Shown here: piece after piece, positions 11,034-20,578 of the stretch
Layout: the number at the start of each line of letters is the position of its first letter
Numbering within the stretch: position 1 is the first letter of the stretch
Made by a program: the position numbers and the translations under genes
Assembly (NCBI GenBank): GCA_015680685.1
Contig: MNCI01034666.1
Coordinates: 36,979 to 75,546, forward strand
Origin: Gnetum montanum
Lineage: Eukaryota; Streptophyta; Gnetopsida; Gnetales; Gnetaceae
Length of the DNA: 38,568 nt
Direction: 5' to 3'
Notes under the pieces: generated by a model
Database searches by the model: none
Told to the model about the DNA's origin: nothing
The model's input: the letters and a program-made list of their open reading frames with translations, nothing else

Positions 11034-14000
11034 CATTTTCTCTACTGCCACTGTCGCCAGTATCTCTTAGGTCCGGATCCAGCCCTAGTGGATCATCCTC
11101 CAGTGGGCCGTCATTCCTAGGAATTATTCTTTCACAAAGAATTTCCTCTTCATGAGGTCCTCGTTCCAGCACCGGTTCCACGGGAGGATGCTCTTCATCG
11201 CTGCGCTCCTCCTCTTCCTCTACTTCTTCTTTTGCTTCTACGGCTTCCTCTTCTAACTCCTCGGCTGGCTCGTCTTCTCTATCCTCTTCTGGCACCTAGA
11301 TACAAAAGAAGAAAACATATTAGCAAGGCAAGCCTTGATGAAACAATTAGAGAATTTAGATTTAGTCATGCAGAAGCTTACTCGCGATGGCCCTGCTTCC
11401 GCAGCAAAGGGAAGCTTCTCCAGGCCAGCCCATAGGCACTTCATAATCTCTTCCTCCATTAGATTTGGCCACACATCTTCTCCCAAGGAAGCTCTAGCCT
11501 TCACTTTCCCTTTCTCCATGCTAGTCCAGCGGGGCGGATCAGGGAAGAACGTAGGAACTGTCCTTTGACCCCCAGGGAAAGTCATCTCCCTTTCCGAAGA
11601 TGCACTTACAGTCACCTATTCTTCAAACTTCTTGAAGGCTTCAGATGCTCCAATGACATCCAGGAAGACTTCCAGGGATTGGGCTTTGACGGCAGAATCT
11701 TGATAAAGTTTGTGATAAGCAATGCTTTCTCGCTTGTATAGGTGTTTGTGGTCCTTCTCCTTCTGCCCCCACTCTCGCACACATGCACAATAATCCCTCC
11801 AATCCTGGCTTTTCTGAGCTAGGAGTTCTATCTGCATCCACTGCTCTACGAACGCCCAACTGGTCTGTACGCTGTTTTTGATGGCGGTCTAATAACGGGA
11901 GTAATCGACAACAGCGGTACGCCAGTCTTCATCCCCTGTCGCTTGCGCCTGTAGGAAGTCGCACCGTGATCTTAAGTCTCCGACCTCTTTAGTCAGAGAC
12001 TCAACCCTCTGCTCCGACCTTTGCAGTCTTTTCCATAGATTTTCATTTACGTCCCTACTCTCCCAGAAGGAGCGTGTCGAGCATAGTGCACATTTATGCA
12101 TTTCCTCATAAATGTGGCATGGCACGGCCGCCCCATCGGATGGTGGCTCCACTGTGTCCAAATCAATGGGCTCCGTGGGATCCCATCGGAGGCGAGCTCC
12201 TAACAGAAACAACCATCAAATGTTGGTGACACATTACCACTATGTAATATCACAAACTTACTACAACCATAACGTACCAGCTCCAGGTTCGACATGCTCC
12301 AGGCACTCAATCATGTCACTGACAACGCCTTCCATGAAGGCAAATTTGTCACGGAAGTCTCTCCACGCTTTGCTCATAGTGGCAGACATGGATACATCCT
12401 CTTCTCCTGTAGCGTAATCCAGTTAGAAATTCCATTTATTCACAGAATCCTGCAAACTTACTAACACACTCCTTACCTCTACCGGTGACAGTGGCAACTT
12501 CACCAACATTTTCCGCCTCCCTTTCCGCTTCACGCACTTGAGTCTGTGCGTCACTGGTTCCAGCAGCTGGGGCCTCCTCATGCACCAGGTTCTGTGCATG
12601 GCTCCTGCTAACAGCTGGGGCCTCTCCCTCAAAAAATGAGGCCCCTTCCCCATGACTTAGTACTACCGCCCCTATCTTAGGGGTCAGCTCTGCTATAATT
12701 TTTACTGGCCATATCACAACAGCTTAGTATATCATTCCAAACATTCCAAACAAAAATTGCATAATACAGTTCCGTCATGCTTACCAGGCGGAGGCTTACT
12801 CCGTTGAACTTTGATCGCCATAGTTCGGCCTACGCCACTCCCAGGCTCGGCAGAAGCCTCGGTTATATGAAGTCTTTTGCTCCGACTTGCAGGTTCCACG
12901 ATTTCCTCCACCAGACGTTTTCCCCGTGAGGCATCGCCAGTGTACGTAGGCATTATTCGACCTATACTATTGGGGCCTCGCAACTGAGATGCCGCCAACC
13001 CCTTGGTTGTTATAGACAATGACTCCCCAATCCCTTCCGGTGGATCCTGCCCACGGGTAGTGCTGAGGATATGGGTAATCCAAGGTCTGGAGAGCTAGCC
13101 TCGATCGTGCTATACCCAGACCCCATTCCTTTGGACGACTAGAAACTCAGAAAAACGCCGAAGGCAAGCTATGAAGAAGGCGTAATGCACATTAAAATGA
13201 GACTCAAGCTTCTTGCGAAGTTTGATCATCTCGTTGCGCAGCCCCTTAGCGAAATAGCTTGCCCAATTGAATTGGGTCCCCTCTTCCAGAACCTCCCGCA
13301 TAATACGGGTCTATTCTACAGAAAAGAATTTCCCTTGCGAGAGAGTCTTGGGGAAAGTCCGGGCCCGAAAAAGGGGATAAAGTGTCTTGGCAATGCCCAT
13401 CTGGAATCTTTCGCAAGGAAACCCTTTAGTCTCCTTTGGGACCCTTACCCACTCTTTCAGCCACTCCTAGAAGTCGAGGCTCCTCTTCGCCTTCTCACTT
13501 ACGGGAAGGCCGTCCGAGGGGACGCCAAATAGGTCCGTGAAGAGCTGAGCGTCAATATTAAAGCTCACGCGTACGTCATGTACGCACATGCAAAAACGCT
13601 CTGCCTTTTCATTGAAGGAGTTGACTAGGGTTAGCATTTCACTGGCGGGGACATCAGGAGTCACAGCTAAAAATAGATGCATTAGCCCTGCTGCTAGGAT
13701 CTTGGTGGTCACCACGACTGGGGCCGCCGAGTGGCCGAGCCAGCACTGTGCGTCCTTGATGTCGCCGTAGCGGAAAAGGACGGTGCTTGCCTTGCGGCCG
13801 GAAATCATAAGGGTAATCTCCCGGGATTCCCTGACTGAACAAAATATAAGTCAAACTAAAACACTATTACACAACGTTCACAATTTACAACTATACTACT
13901 CAATAATCGACTATACAACAGCCTTACCAGGTCCGAATGGCAAGGGAAATGGCGGAAGGTTCCTCTGCACGTCCTCGATGGTAAGGGGCGGGTCTAAGGT

Positions 14001-15166
14001 CCAGTCATCGTGCAGCCACCCAAGTCTCTGGCAATTCTCAAAAGCCCCAGCATAACGGGTGGGGTACTCACGCATGTCAAAGCCAATCTGCCCTATAACA
14101 CCAGCGCGCACATTGCTAGTTGAGGTAAATGCCATTATTGCCGTTTCGGCCCACGATAATGCATCTCCATTTCCAACTAACCTATTGTCATGAATAAAAA
14201 ACCTGCACCATACAACATAGGCCTATCTTACATTTTTCACATAGGCTTCTCTTATATTTCACATCGATAACAGACATATAACAACAAAAAAAAAAAAAAC
14301 AATATACAGTCAATAAAATTCGCTTACCCGCCTGCGTAGTACACCGTGCCTTGTGGGTTCTGGAAATAGTCGAGACATGGAGAGCCACGAATAGCATGTT
14401 ATACGCATGATAACAACTGAACTGAGCCATTTCCCAGATCCAGTTTAAGCTCCTTAAGCCCTGGGCGCTAAGTTCTCAGTCTTCAGGACGACCCATATCA
14501 ATGGCCTCGTCTGTCAAAAAGGCTAGAATCCCTTGTACAGAACCTGCCAGCAGGTGCTCTAAAAGAGCACCGGTGATGTCGCTAGACAAATCAGACCACA
14601 CAATGATGCTGTAGTTGCGCAATAAGAACTGCAGAAACTCCAGCGCACCTCGTCGAAACCATATGGCCTTCCCTTGCAACCGCGTTTGTGGGGGAGGGAC
14701 ATTGGGGACGATGGGGTTTATACAACACAAACCCCCGACAATATCCAAGACAATCAGAACAGGTTTTAGTGTAACGCTGTACAGAAAACCCAATACATAC
14801 ATTAACGCCTACGTTTAAATTTGCATGACTAATACAGAAAACTTATAAACTACACCTAGTTATCTAGGCCAAAATCGCCCAAACCCTTGCAATAACGCAA
14901 GGTTCGTCTCGGAGAACGGCGGTAGATGCAACCCCATCCAACCCTTGCATTAACCCGAGGTCCACAATTTGAAATCCACATTCACGCAAAAAAATACCAC
15001 GAAAAGTAGAAATTGAGAGAAACACAAGCATGTAAGCAATGACCTACCGGTTCAAAGGCGTAGGGTCACGAACATCGACCAGCACCTGCGAAACATGATC
15101 CAGATTTTCTTGCACCTCATCGATTTTGGCTAGTTTTGCATTCTTCCTTTTGATTTTTGGTGCCAT
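11029..15166 (-). pseudogene. Antisense eight-exon cargo gene, FCP1-like HAD domain plus unknown domains
   Basis: On the strand opposite to gag-pol, eight exons join through GT-AG introns with every phase kept: 15048-15166, 14328-14776, 13928-14176, 12785-13834, 12477-12704, 12278-12406, 11610-12199 and 11029-11295. They total 3081 bases, 1026 codons plus TAA. The product starts MAPKIKRKNAK (basic, nuclear-type). Residues about 40-205 resemble FCP1/NIF-type HAD phosphatases. Exon 4 encodes an unrecognised domain with SFNIDAQLFTDLFGVP. Exon 7 gives a coiled coil (SEQRVESLTKEVGDLRSR), and exon 8 a tail very rich in Glu. Seven in-frame stops break it (TGA 14476; TAG 13467, 13311, 13110, 13095, 11889, 11616), but there is no frameshift. 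Introns could survive retrotransposition because they are antisense to the genomic RNA. The exon models are mine from splice signals and phase and are not experimentally shown. Confidence 0.78.
13928..14776 (-). other. FCP1/NIF-like HAD phosphatase domain in exons 2 and 3 of the antisense gene
   Basis: Exon 2 encodes LKPVLIVLDIVGGLCC, which aligns with motif I of plant FCP1-like phosphatases (LLVLDLNGLL). FRRGALEFLQFLL and YSIIVWSDLSSDI then match the usual RPGxxEFLxFxxxxF-VGVWSS block (motif II). Further on, HAYNMLFVALHVSTISR resembles the motif III area (NTLLVDD). The second acidic residue of motif I is Val and the C-terminal Asp pair is Ala-Leu, so the domain as read would probably be catalytically dead. 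The intron between exons 2 and 3 falls inside the domain. The assignment rests on motif order seen by eye; the link to HAD is likely, and the exact subfamily is uncertain. Confidence 0.58.
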
Positions 15167-15317
15167 TGTAACAGCTTCAGAAGTTTCACCGTTTAACACT
15201 TGCAAATCTTCGCAAAATCACACGCTCTAATCCTCTGCTCTTCCTCCTCTCGCTCAGTAACAGTTACGAATTCGAATTCACAACAGCCAACAGCCTGTCC
15301 TCATCAACAACTACTGA

Positions 15318-15324
15318 CTTATAT
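15318..15324 (-). promoter_or_regulatory. Possible TATA box of the antisense gene
   Basis: The minus strand reads CATATAAG about 150 bases upstream of the proposed start codon at 15166. Its spacing would allow a 5' untranslated region of about 120 bases. A single short match, so only suggestive. Confidence 0.3.
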
Positions 15325-15433
15325 GTGAGGATCACCGACTTGATATCCGATTTCAGTGGGACTTTCCTAAAACGGAACCCAAAAATCAAGATATTAATGT
15401 GGCTAATATCGCACGCGCCACTGTCCGAAATGA

Positions 15434-15780
15434 GGTGGTAGTGCTGCCACTGTTATTACGATATCACCTGAGGATGTGCGTCTACATGCTTATCGCTTGA
15501 CCTTCCCCTATACGAACAACGTGGCAGAGTACGAGGGGCTTCTTAGGGGATTACTAACTGCCAGTGAACACGATGTTTGACACCTGGTGATTAGAGGTGA
15601 TTCGATGCTTGTCATAAATCAAATCATAGGAGTCTACGCCTACAAGGCTATACATTTGCAGCCCTACTGTGATAAGGCTAAAGATCTTCTGAGATGATTT
15701 GCGACCATCGATGTCCAGCACGTGCCATGCACGGACAACACACTGGCCGATGCACTGGCTACACTGGCTCTGAACGTACC
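15434..15780 (+). pseudogene. RNase H (second, Tat-type), N-terminally cut
   Basis: From about 15434 the plus strand encodes GGSAATVITISPEDV, RLTFPYTNNVAEYEGLLRGL and VIRGDSMLVINQI, then HVPCTDNTLADALATLA. This is the order of an RVT_3-type RNase H: the Gly-Gly-Ser strand, the catalytic Glu in AEYE, the Asp in GDS and the final D-xLA helix. It would degrade RNA in the RNA-DNA hybrid. The first catalytic Asp strand is missing or unreadable, because the frame breaks just upstream where the foreign block ends. TGA codons at 15578 and 15695 interrupt it. It shares the frame of the integrase that follows. Reverse transcriptase, normally upstream, is absent. Confidence 0.75.
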
Positions 15781-17125
15781 TTCACATCTTTTTGACACCT
15801 GCCCTGCATTAATGACAGACTGTGTAGATCCCATCATTCAGATGGCGCAAATCTCTTCTCTTCTCGAGGAAAGCACGCCTGAATGGTATGACGACATTAA
15901 AACTTACCTTTTACAGGGCGAGCTACCGTCTGAATTGATACGCGCACAGAAAGATACGATCCGCAAGCGGGCTAAGCAATACATCATCATCGGAGACAAC
16001 ACTCTTTGTAGGCGCTCCTTTGATGGCGTGTTGCTTACTTGCGTTGACAAAAGCCAAGCGCAGCATATAGTTGGCGAAGTTCACGAAGGACTGTGTAGCG
16101 GCCACGTAGCACCACGGGTTATGGCCCTAAAAATCTATCGCTTAGGATACTACTGGCCGTGCATGGAGAAAGATTGCCTGACTAAGGTTAAGACTTGTGA
16201 CACGTGTCAGCGTCACGTGAATCTCATACACGTGTCACCTACAGAATTACATACAATGCAGATAACATGGCCATTTCAACGATGGGGACTAGACATTATA
16301 GGCCCCATCACGCCGAAATCTTCCACAAGTCATAGCTTCATCATCACCGCCACTGAGTATTTTACGAAATGGGTAGAGGCTGTTCCCCTGTGAAAGATCA
16401 CATCTCAGCAGATTTGCCATTTTATCCTGGACAATATAGTAACCAGATTTGGTCTCACGATGACTATCGTGACCGACAATGGGCCACAGTTTAGCAGCAC
16501 AGAAACCAAATCCTTCTATGATAACCTGGGCATTAGACAATCTTTTTTCTCCCCTTATTACCCACAAGCAAATGGTCAAGCTGAAGCAATAAACAAAGTG
16601 ATCATCAATCTGCTCAAGAAAATGATCGATGGCAACAAAAGGCAGTGGCACGAATAGATCCTCTATGTGCTATGGGCTTATCATACTATGTGTAGGACGG
16701 CTATGGGTAGTACGCCCTATAGCCTGGTTTACAGGTCTGAAGCAGTGCTGCCTCTCGAGTTGCAAATTCCTTCTCTGAGAATGGTCCTCTCCACGGTTAT
16801 AAACGAGGCCCAACACACCGAGTCTCGAATCACGGATCTGGATTCAGGAGAAGAGAAGCGGATACAAGCTCTTGACATGATTGAAAGGTATCAAGACAAA
16901 CAGAGACAGAAGCATCATCACAACCTTTAGCAACACCCGATCAAGAAAGGAGATCTAGTTCTCAAGGCCGTGCGCGAGCCAGTAGGCAAGTTCTCTGCAA
17001 ACTAGGAGGGCCCTTTCTTGGTGCTTAACGCGTACAACAACGGAGCATTCAAATTAGTAGACGTCAATGGCAATGAATTACCAAACCTTGTAAATCATGT
17101 ATATCTAAAGCGGTATTACATTTAG
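15781..17125 (+). pseudogene. int: Integrase of the Tat/Ogre-like element
   Basis: It inserts the cDNA into the genome. The zinc-binding HHCC part lies at about 16055-16215 (EVHEGLCSGH, then YYWPCMEKDC and CDTCQRH). The catalytic core has all three acids: Asp in WGLDIIGPI near 16292, Asp in VTDNGPQF near 16475, and Glu in QANGQAEAINK near 16583. The C-terminal part (GPFLVLNAYNNGAFKLVDVNGNELP) matches the GPY-like end of plant gypsy integrases. One frame serves the whole length; stops inside are TGA at 16391 and TAG at 16655, 16928 and 17003, with a final TAG at 17123. No frameshift is seen. The core was intact apart from nonsense changes. Confidence 0.92.
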
Positions 17126-17143
17126 TAGCATCTACGATGTCAA

Positions 17144-17775
17144 CAGCAGGTATGGCAACCATCATCCGCTACGACGCTAAACTGGCAACCATCGTCTGCT
17201 ACGATGCTAAACTGGCAACCATCGTCCGCTACGACGCTAAACTGGCAACCATCGTCCGCTACGACGCTAAACTGGCAACCATCATCTGCTACGATGCTAA
17301 ACTGGCAACCACCGTCCGCTACGACGTAAAACTGGCATTCCTTGCACGCGTCCGCCATGACGCTAAACTGGCACTGATCGTCCGCTACGATGCTAAGCTA
17401 GCAAGTTGTGACCGTCCGCTATGATGTAAAACTAGCAATGTTGTACAAGTCCTCCAAGATGAAAAACTGGCATCTTGTGCACGCGTCCATCACGACGCTA
17501 AACTGGCACTGGTTGTCGGCTATAACATAAAACTGGCACAGGTAAGTAGCCGTCTGCTGAGACATAAAACCAGTACAGCTCTGTCCTTGGGTCATGACAT
17601 GAAACTAACATCCATAGCACGGTCTGCTGAGATCATAAATCAGACACGCCACCATCTGCTACGACATAAAACTAGCACTTCTCGGTCTGCCCGGACTTTA
17701 AACTGGGACCATGGTCTGCTAAGACTTAAAACCAGCAAGGACAATCTACCAGGACTTAAAACTGGAACTTACAGA
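17144..17775 (+). repeat. Tandem repeat array after integrase, about 30-36 bp units
   Basis: About twenty units share the pattern ACCATCGTCCGCTACGAC followed by GCTAAACTGGC. The first six are nearly identical 30-mers; later ones drift in length to about 36 and lose identity. Because 30 is a multiple of three, both strands show artefactual open frames (RYDAKLATIV on plus, ADDGCQFSV on minus), which I do not treat as genes. Tandem repeats between integrase and the 3' LTR are usual in Tat/Ogre elements. Confidence 0.92.
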
Positions 17776-18773
17776 CGGCTGCCATGCAAATCAAGCGAGC
17801 GTGATCATTTCTATACAGCTGCATGACAAACGGGATGGGATACTGGGACAATCTCAGCGTTGCCACCCCACTGGCATCCTACTGATTCCTCGGACGAGCT
17901 GAGAGGCATCTTACTGATCCCTCGGAGATGCCATCACTGCTCCCATTGCAGTGGTGGTACCTCTGAGAGTTTACTCTCGCCAGCCAGAGCCCTAATGGAA
18001 TCCTCATCGACAACAACCTCAAGGACCTATGTTGATCATCGCTATCAGATGCTGGCTTCGCAGATCCATCTAGCTGGTTCTTTGCCTAACCAGTTAGGTG
18101 CACTGTGTCTGATGTCTTTTGGCAAAGATATGCTAGGCCAATCATCAGGATTGGCGGCTCTGGCCTCATGCTACAGCTCCTTCTTCATGGCTCAATCGCT
18201 TTATCTCGCCTCAAACGGTACTGGTTTCAACAACTCCGCTAGCTCTCCACATGGGCAATGGTGTACTCTATTTTCTTTTGTGGTTGCAGGTTACTTACTT
18301 CGAGGGTGTGGTTCAAAGGTGCGTTCATCTGAGCGGTGAAGAACAACAGCGTTTTGAGATGGCTGCTCAGGTTTGCCCGACCACTTAGAACTGCATGTCT
18401 ATACCTCTCATAATCCTACCCTTAGCTCTTATTTCATTTCATCCCCACCACCCGCTTCCCGTACGCAAAAGCTACATACGCAAGCATCCATTTTCTGCAC
18501 TCGCACTAGCAGAGATATCGCAGAAGTGATGTGCCGTGCTCCTTTTGCAAGCATTCCTACTATAATAGGTGACAGAGAGATCTCAGGCTGATGCGCTACG
18601 CTCGTCTGAAAACATTCATGTTGACATAAATGTGCATACGTTTCTGTGCATCTAGTAAGCGTATTCCATACTCCTACCATCCTGACTTATTTTATGTCTT
18701 CCCCTAACCTGTTTCCTACTATGGCATTCTATCTCCCATTCCCTCCAGCTTTGCTCTTCCATGTTGATAGGGC
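17776..18773 (+). other. 3' untranslated region with an unassigned open frame
   Basis: About 1 kb lies between the repeats and the gap. A 159-codon frame with no stop runs 17860-18339; its product (QMLASQIHLAGSLPNQ, GLAALASCYSSFF) is unknown to me. A good splice acceptor pattern, TTTTCTTTTGTGGTTGCAG, ends near 18290 and would open a short frame (VTYFEGVVQRCVHLSGEEQQ) ending in TAG at about 18387. Two imperfect copies of GGCATCxTACTGATxCCTCGG lie near 17871 and 17907. This could be a second piece of captured host sequence, but I cannot support that strongly. The polypurine tract is not visible because the gap at 18774 removes it. Confidence 0.3.
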
Positions 18774-18774
18774 N
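18774..18774. other. Single N: collapsed assembly gap at the start of the 3' LTR
   Basis: Immediately after the N the sequence matches the 5' LTR from 5090 onward. The first 226 bases of the LTR (4864-5089) and the polypurine tract are missing, and what precedes the N is unrelated to them. The true distance is therefore at least about 226 bases larger than drawn, unless a real deletion happens to end at the N. Confidence 0.7.
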
Positions 18775-20087
18775 TAGTCCGGCATTAGAAGGCTAGTTAC
18801 TTCGGCATAGGGAGAAGCTTGAGCAGCGTAATATGCGACTTCTCGTATATTTTGCTAAGTCTTTTGTTCAAGGCCAGGTTTACGCTCTATTACGCACGGC
18901 AGCTTAATGAGCTCCAAAACAGTCAAAGGCAAAGTCTAAGAAAGTGCGGTTGCTCATCATACGCTCATCACGCAACATAGCGTATCACAGCGTATTGCGT
19001 CATCAAGCTAGACATCGTTTACGCTTCATTACGTGCGGCTGCGTAAGTGAGCGTAAAACAGCTTGAATCTATTGTTTCCATGTTATGTTACGCTCGTACA
19101 TGCAACGCAGCGTGAATGAGCATAATATAACCCAAAGACAGTTGAAACACGCCCGACACGCATCTGTTCTTTACACGCACAATACGCAAATAAGTGTATT
19201 GGGTGTAGTCATGAAGTTTGACACAAAAATGGTCAGACCAACAGTACCCGAAACATTCGGGACACACGTCATCAGGGTTGCACCTTTTCCATAGAGCGTC
19301 GCAGCCTATAAATACCCCAGTTGATAAAGATACAAGGGTTGGCAAATCAAAGAGGCAAAGGACATTTTTTTAAGCACAAGAGCACTTATCACTTTCAGCA
19401 GAGATAGAGAGAGCAACACTTTGGCAATTTTTGACAGCATCACCTTCCAACAAAAAGAGATCACAGGTCGCTTTGAGCATCGGCGACACAACTTTCTCCA
19501 TCAGCGATCATTGGCGATCCTAAACAGAAACTACCTAAGGCGGAAGAATCAGATCCAAGATCGTGAGATCATCTTGCATGGTTCGCAGGCTCTATTGGTC
19601 AGAAATAGTTGATCGATAGACGTCGGAGCTTGACCTTCCTTGCATCCCAGCTTTGGCCCACGAGGTAGATCGGACTTCCGTTTGGACAGTTTTCTTGTTG
19701 TTTTGTGCTTGCTTTACATCAAGTAATCGGAGTCTCCCCAGTGTAATGAGATATATAAAATATACATCTTCAAATCAAAGCATAGACCTTGAGACTACGC
19801 GTTTCTCTTGTATTAGCCTCCTCTTATTGTGTTTAGCGTTGTAATCGTTACAATTCATGTACGTCATTTTCCCCTCATTTTTTGTTTCTTCGAGTCAGAT
19901 CGTTCCACGAGACATTCATTATCTCCATCAGTTTACTAACTAGTAAGTCCCTGTTTGATCGACAAGACCGTTTAGGGCGCCGTGGATTCATTTTTTCAGC
20001 ATAGCCCTCGCACGAATCTGTGGTTAAAACTGTGTACACGGGATTTTGTTTGGTATTTTCCAGCTGCCGACTTTTTCCGTCGTTACA
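18775..20087 (+). repeat. 3' LTR of the layer-2 element, 5' end missing
   Basis: The 1313 bases match 5090-6403 of the 5' LTR. The copy ends CGTCGTTACA and is followed by the GGCAT duplication. The TATA box is at 19307-19314 and the TTACGC cluster is partly kept (some hexamers changed by C-to-T or G-to-A). Confidence 0.92.
19307..19314 (+). promoter_or_regulatory. TATA box of the 3' LTR
   Basis: TATAAATA sits at the place equivalent to 5622-5629. Confidence 0.6.
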
Positions 20088-20092
20088 GGCAT
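20088..20092. repeat. Target-site duplication GGCAT, right copy
   Basis: It directly follows the 3' LTR end TTACA and is identical to 4859-4863. Confidence 0.93.
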
Positions 20093-20435
20093 CATAGAAG
20101 GCTTGTAAATGTTGATGTGGATCTAAGTCATAGCCTTCTGAAAAATGAGGGAAGTTGTTTAAATCGAGCCTAGGTGGATGACTCTCTTTATGATGCCTAT
20201 GGGATATTCGAATAGCCTCTTGTGTTTGTGTTAGGCTTGTATTGGCTAGTGGGGGTTCATCGTAGTCAAGTAGGTTATGCCTTTGTGCGTTGGGACAATG
20301 TTGCCTTCGTTTATGTTTATAAGAAACCCCCATCTTAGATTGCGTACTCCAATCTTCATTGTCATATAATTCATCGGTTCTCCAATGAATTTCCTCACTA
20401 GGTATGGCATTATCGTGATCTTGTAGGAGAGGCAT
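20088..20435 (-). pseudogene. gag: gag of the Athila-like element, 5' segment
   Basis: This is the amino-terminal part of the gag interrupted at GGCAT. The minus strand starts at an ATG at 20435 (MPLLQDHDNAIP). A hydrophilic His/Arg/Gln-rich region is followed by PRLDLNNFPHFSEGYDLDPHQ, the usual entry into a retrotransposon gag core. The frame is stop-free up to the insertion point and, allowing for one copy of the duplication, continues in frame at 4858. The start lies about 120 bases downstream of the primer binding site, which fits an LTR-PBS-gag order. The reading frame continues by chance into the inserted LTR as far as 19875. Confidence 0.75.
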
Positions 20436-20559
20436 GGTTGTGAAATTGTGTGTAAATTTATATGTGACTTTTTATAATTATTTCTTCTTCCTAAGAGATA
20501 TATTGTTAATTCCTATATAGTGACCTTGTATGATATAACTAATCTAGATAACTAGCACT

Positions 20560-20578
20560 GTCCTCGGCAACATCGCCA
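20560..20578 (-). other. Primer binding site of the Athila-like element
   Basis: The minus strand reads TGGCGATGTTGCCGAGGAC, one base after the LTR end GTCATCA. It is close to the TGGCGCCGTTGCCGGGGA type known from Athila elements, which is the main ground for calling the element Athila-like. Confidence 0.75.

Larger units (their letters stand above)
4864..20087 (+). mobile_element. 15.2 kb Tat/Ogre-like Ty3/gypsy retrotransposon with an antisense gene cargo
   Basis: The element is bounded by LTRs starting TGAAAC and ending TTACA, with a 5 bp GGCAT target duplication. The internal order on the plus strand is PBS, gag, protease, a foreign block with an antisense spliced gene, second RNase H, integrase and tandem repeats. 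A gag-protease polyprotein with a SREHREAM motif before the protease, an RNase H next to integrase with NNVAEYEGLL, tandem repeats after integrase and an antisense ORF are all known from the Tat/Ogre branch. Reverse transcriptase and its own RNase H are missing, so it must have depended on a helper. The LTRs differ by 16 bases in about 310 aligned (5091-5400 against 18776-19085, counted by eye), 14 of them transitions. Its base composition is more GC-rich than the flanks. Confidence 0.92.

Noticed and set aside
11232-14055. Plus-strand open frames across the antisense gene, considered as pol remnants.
   Set aside because: They are short, lack any RT or RNase H motif, and lie opposite exons whose minus-strand frames are linked by consistent splice phases.
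17137-17424. Open frames on both strands with ten-residue repeats (RYDAKLATIV; ADDGCQFSV).
   Set aside because: They follow automatically from a 30-base tandem repeat; both strands are open, and the array becomes irregular and loses frame downstream.
17144-17775. CRISPR-like spaced repeats.
   Set aside because: Units are contiguous tandem repeats with no unique spacers of constant length, in a plant retrotransposon context.
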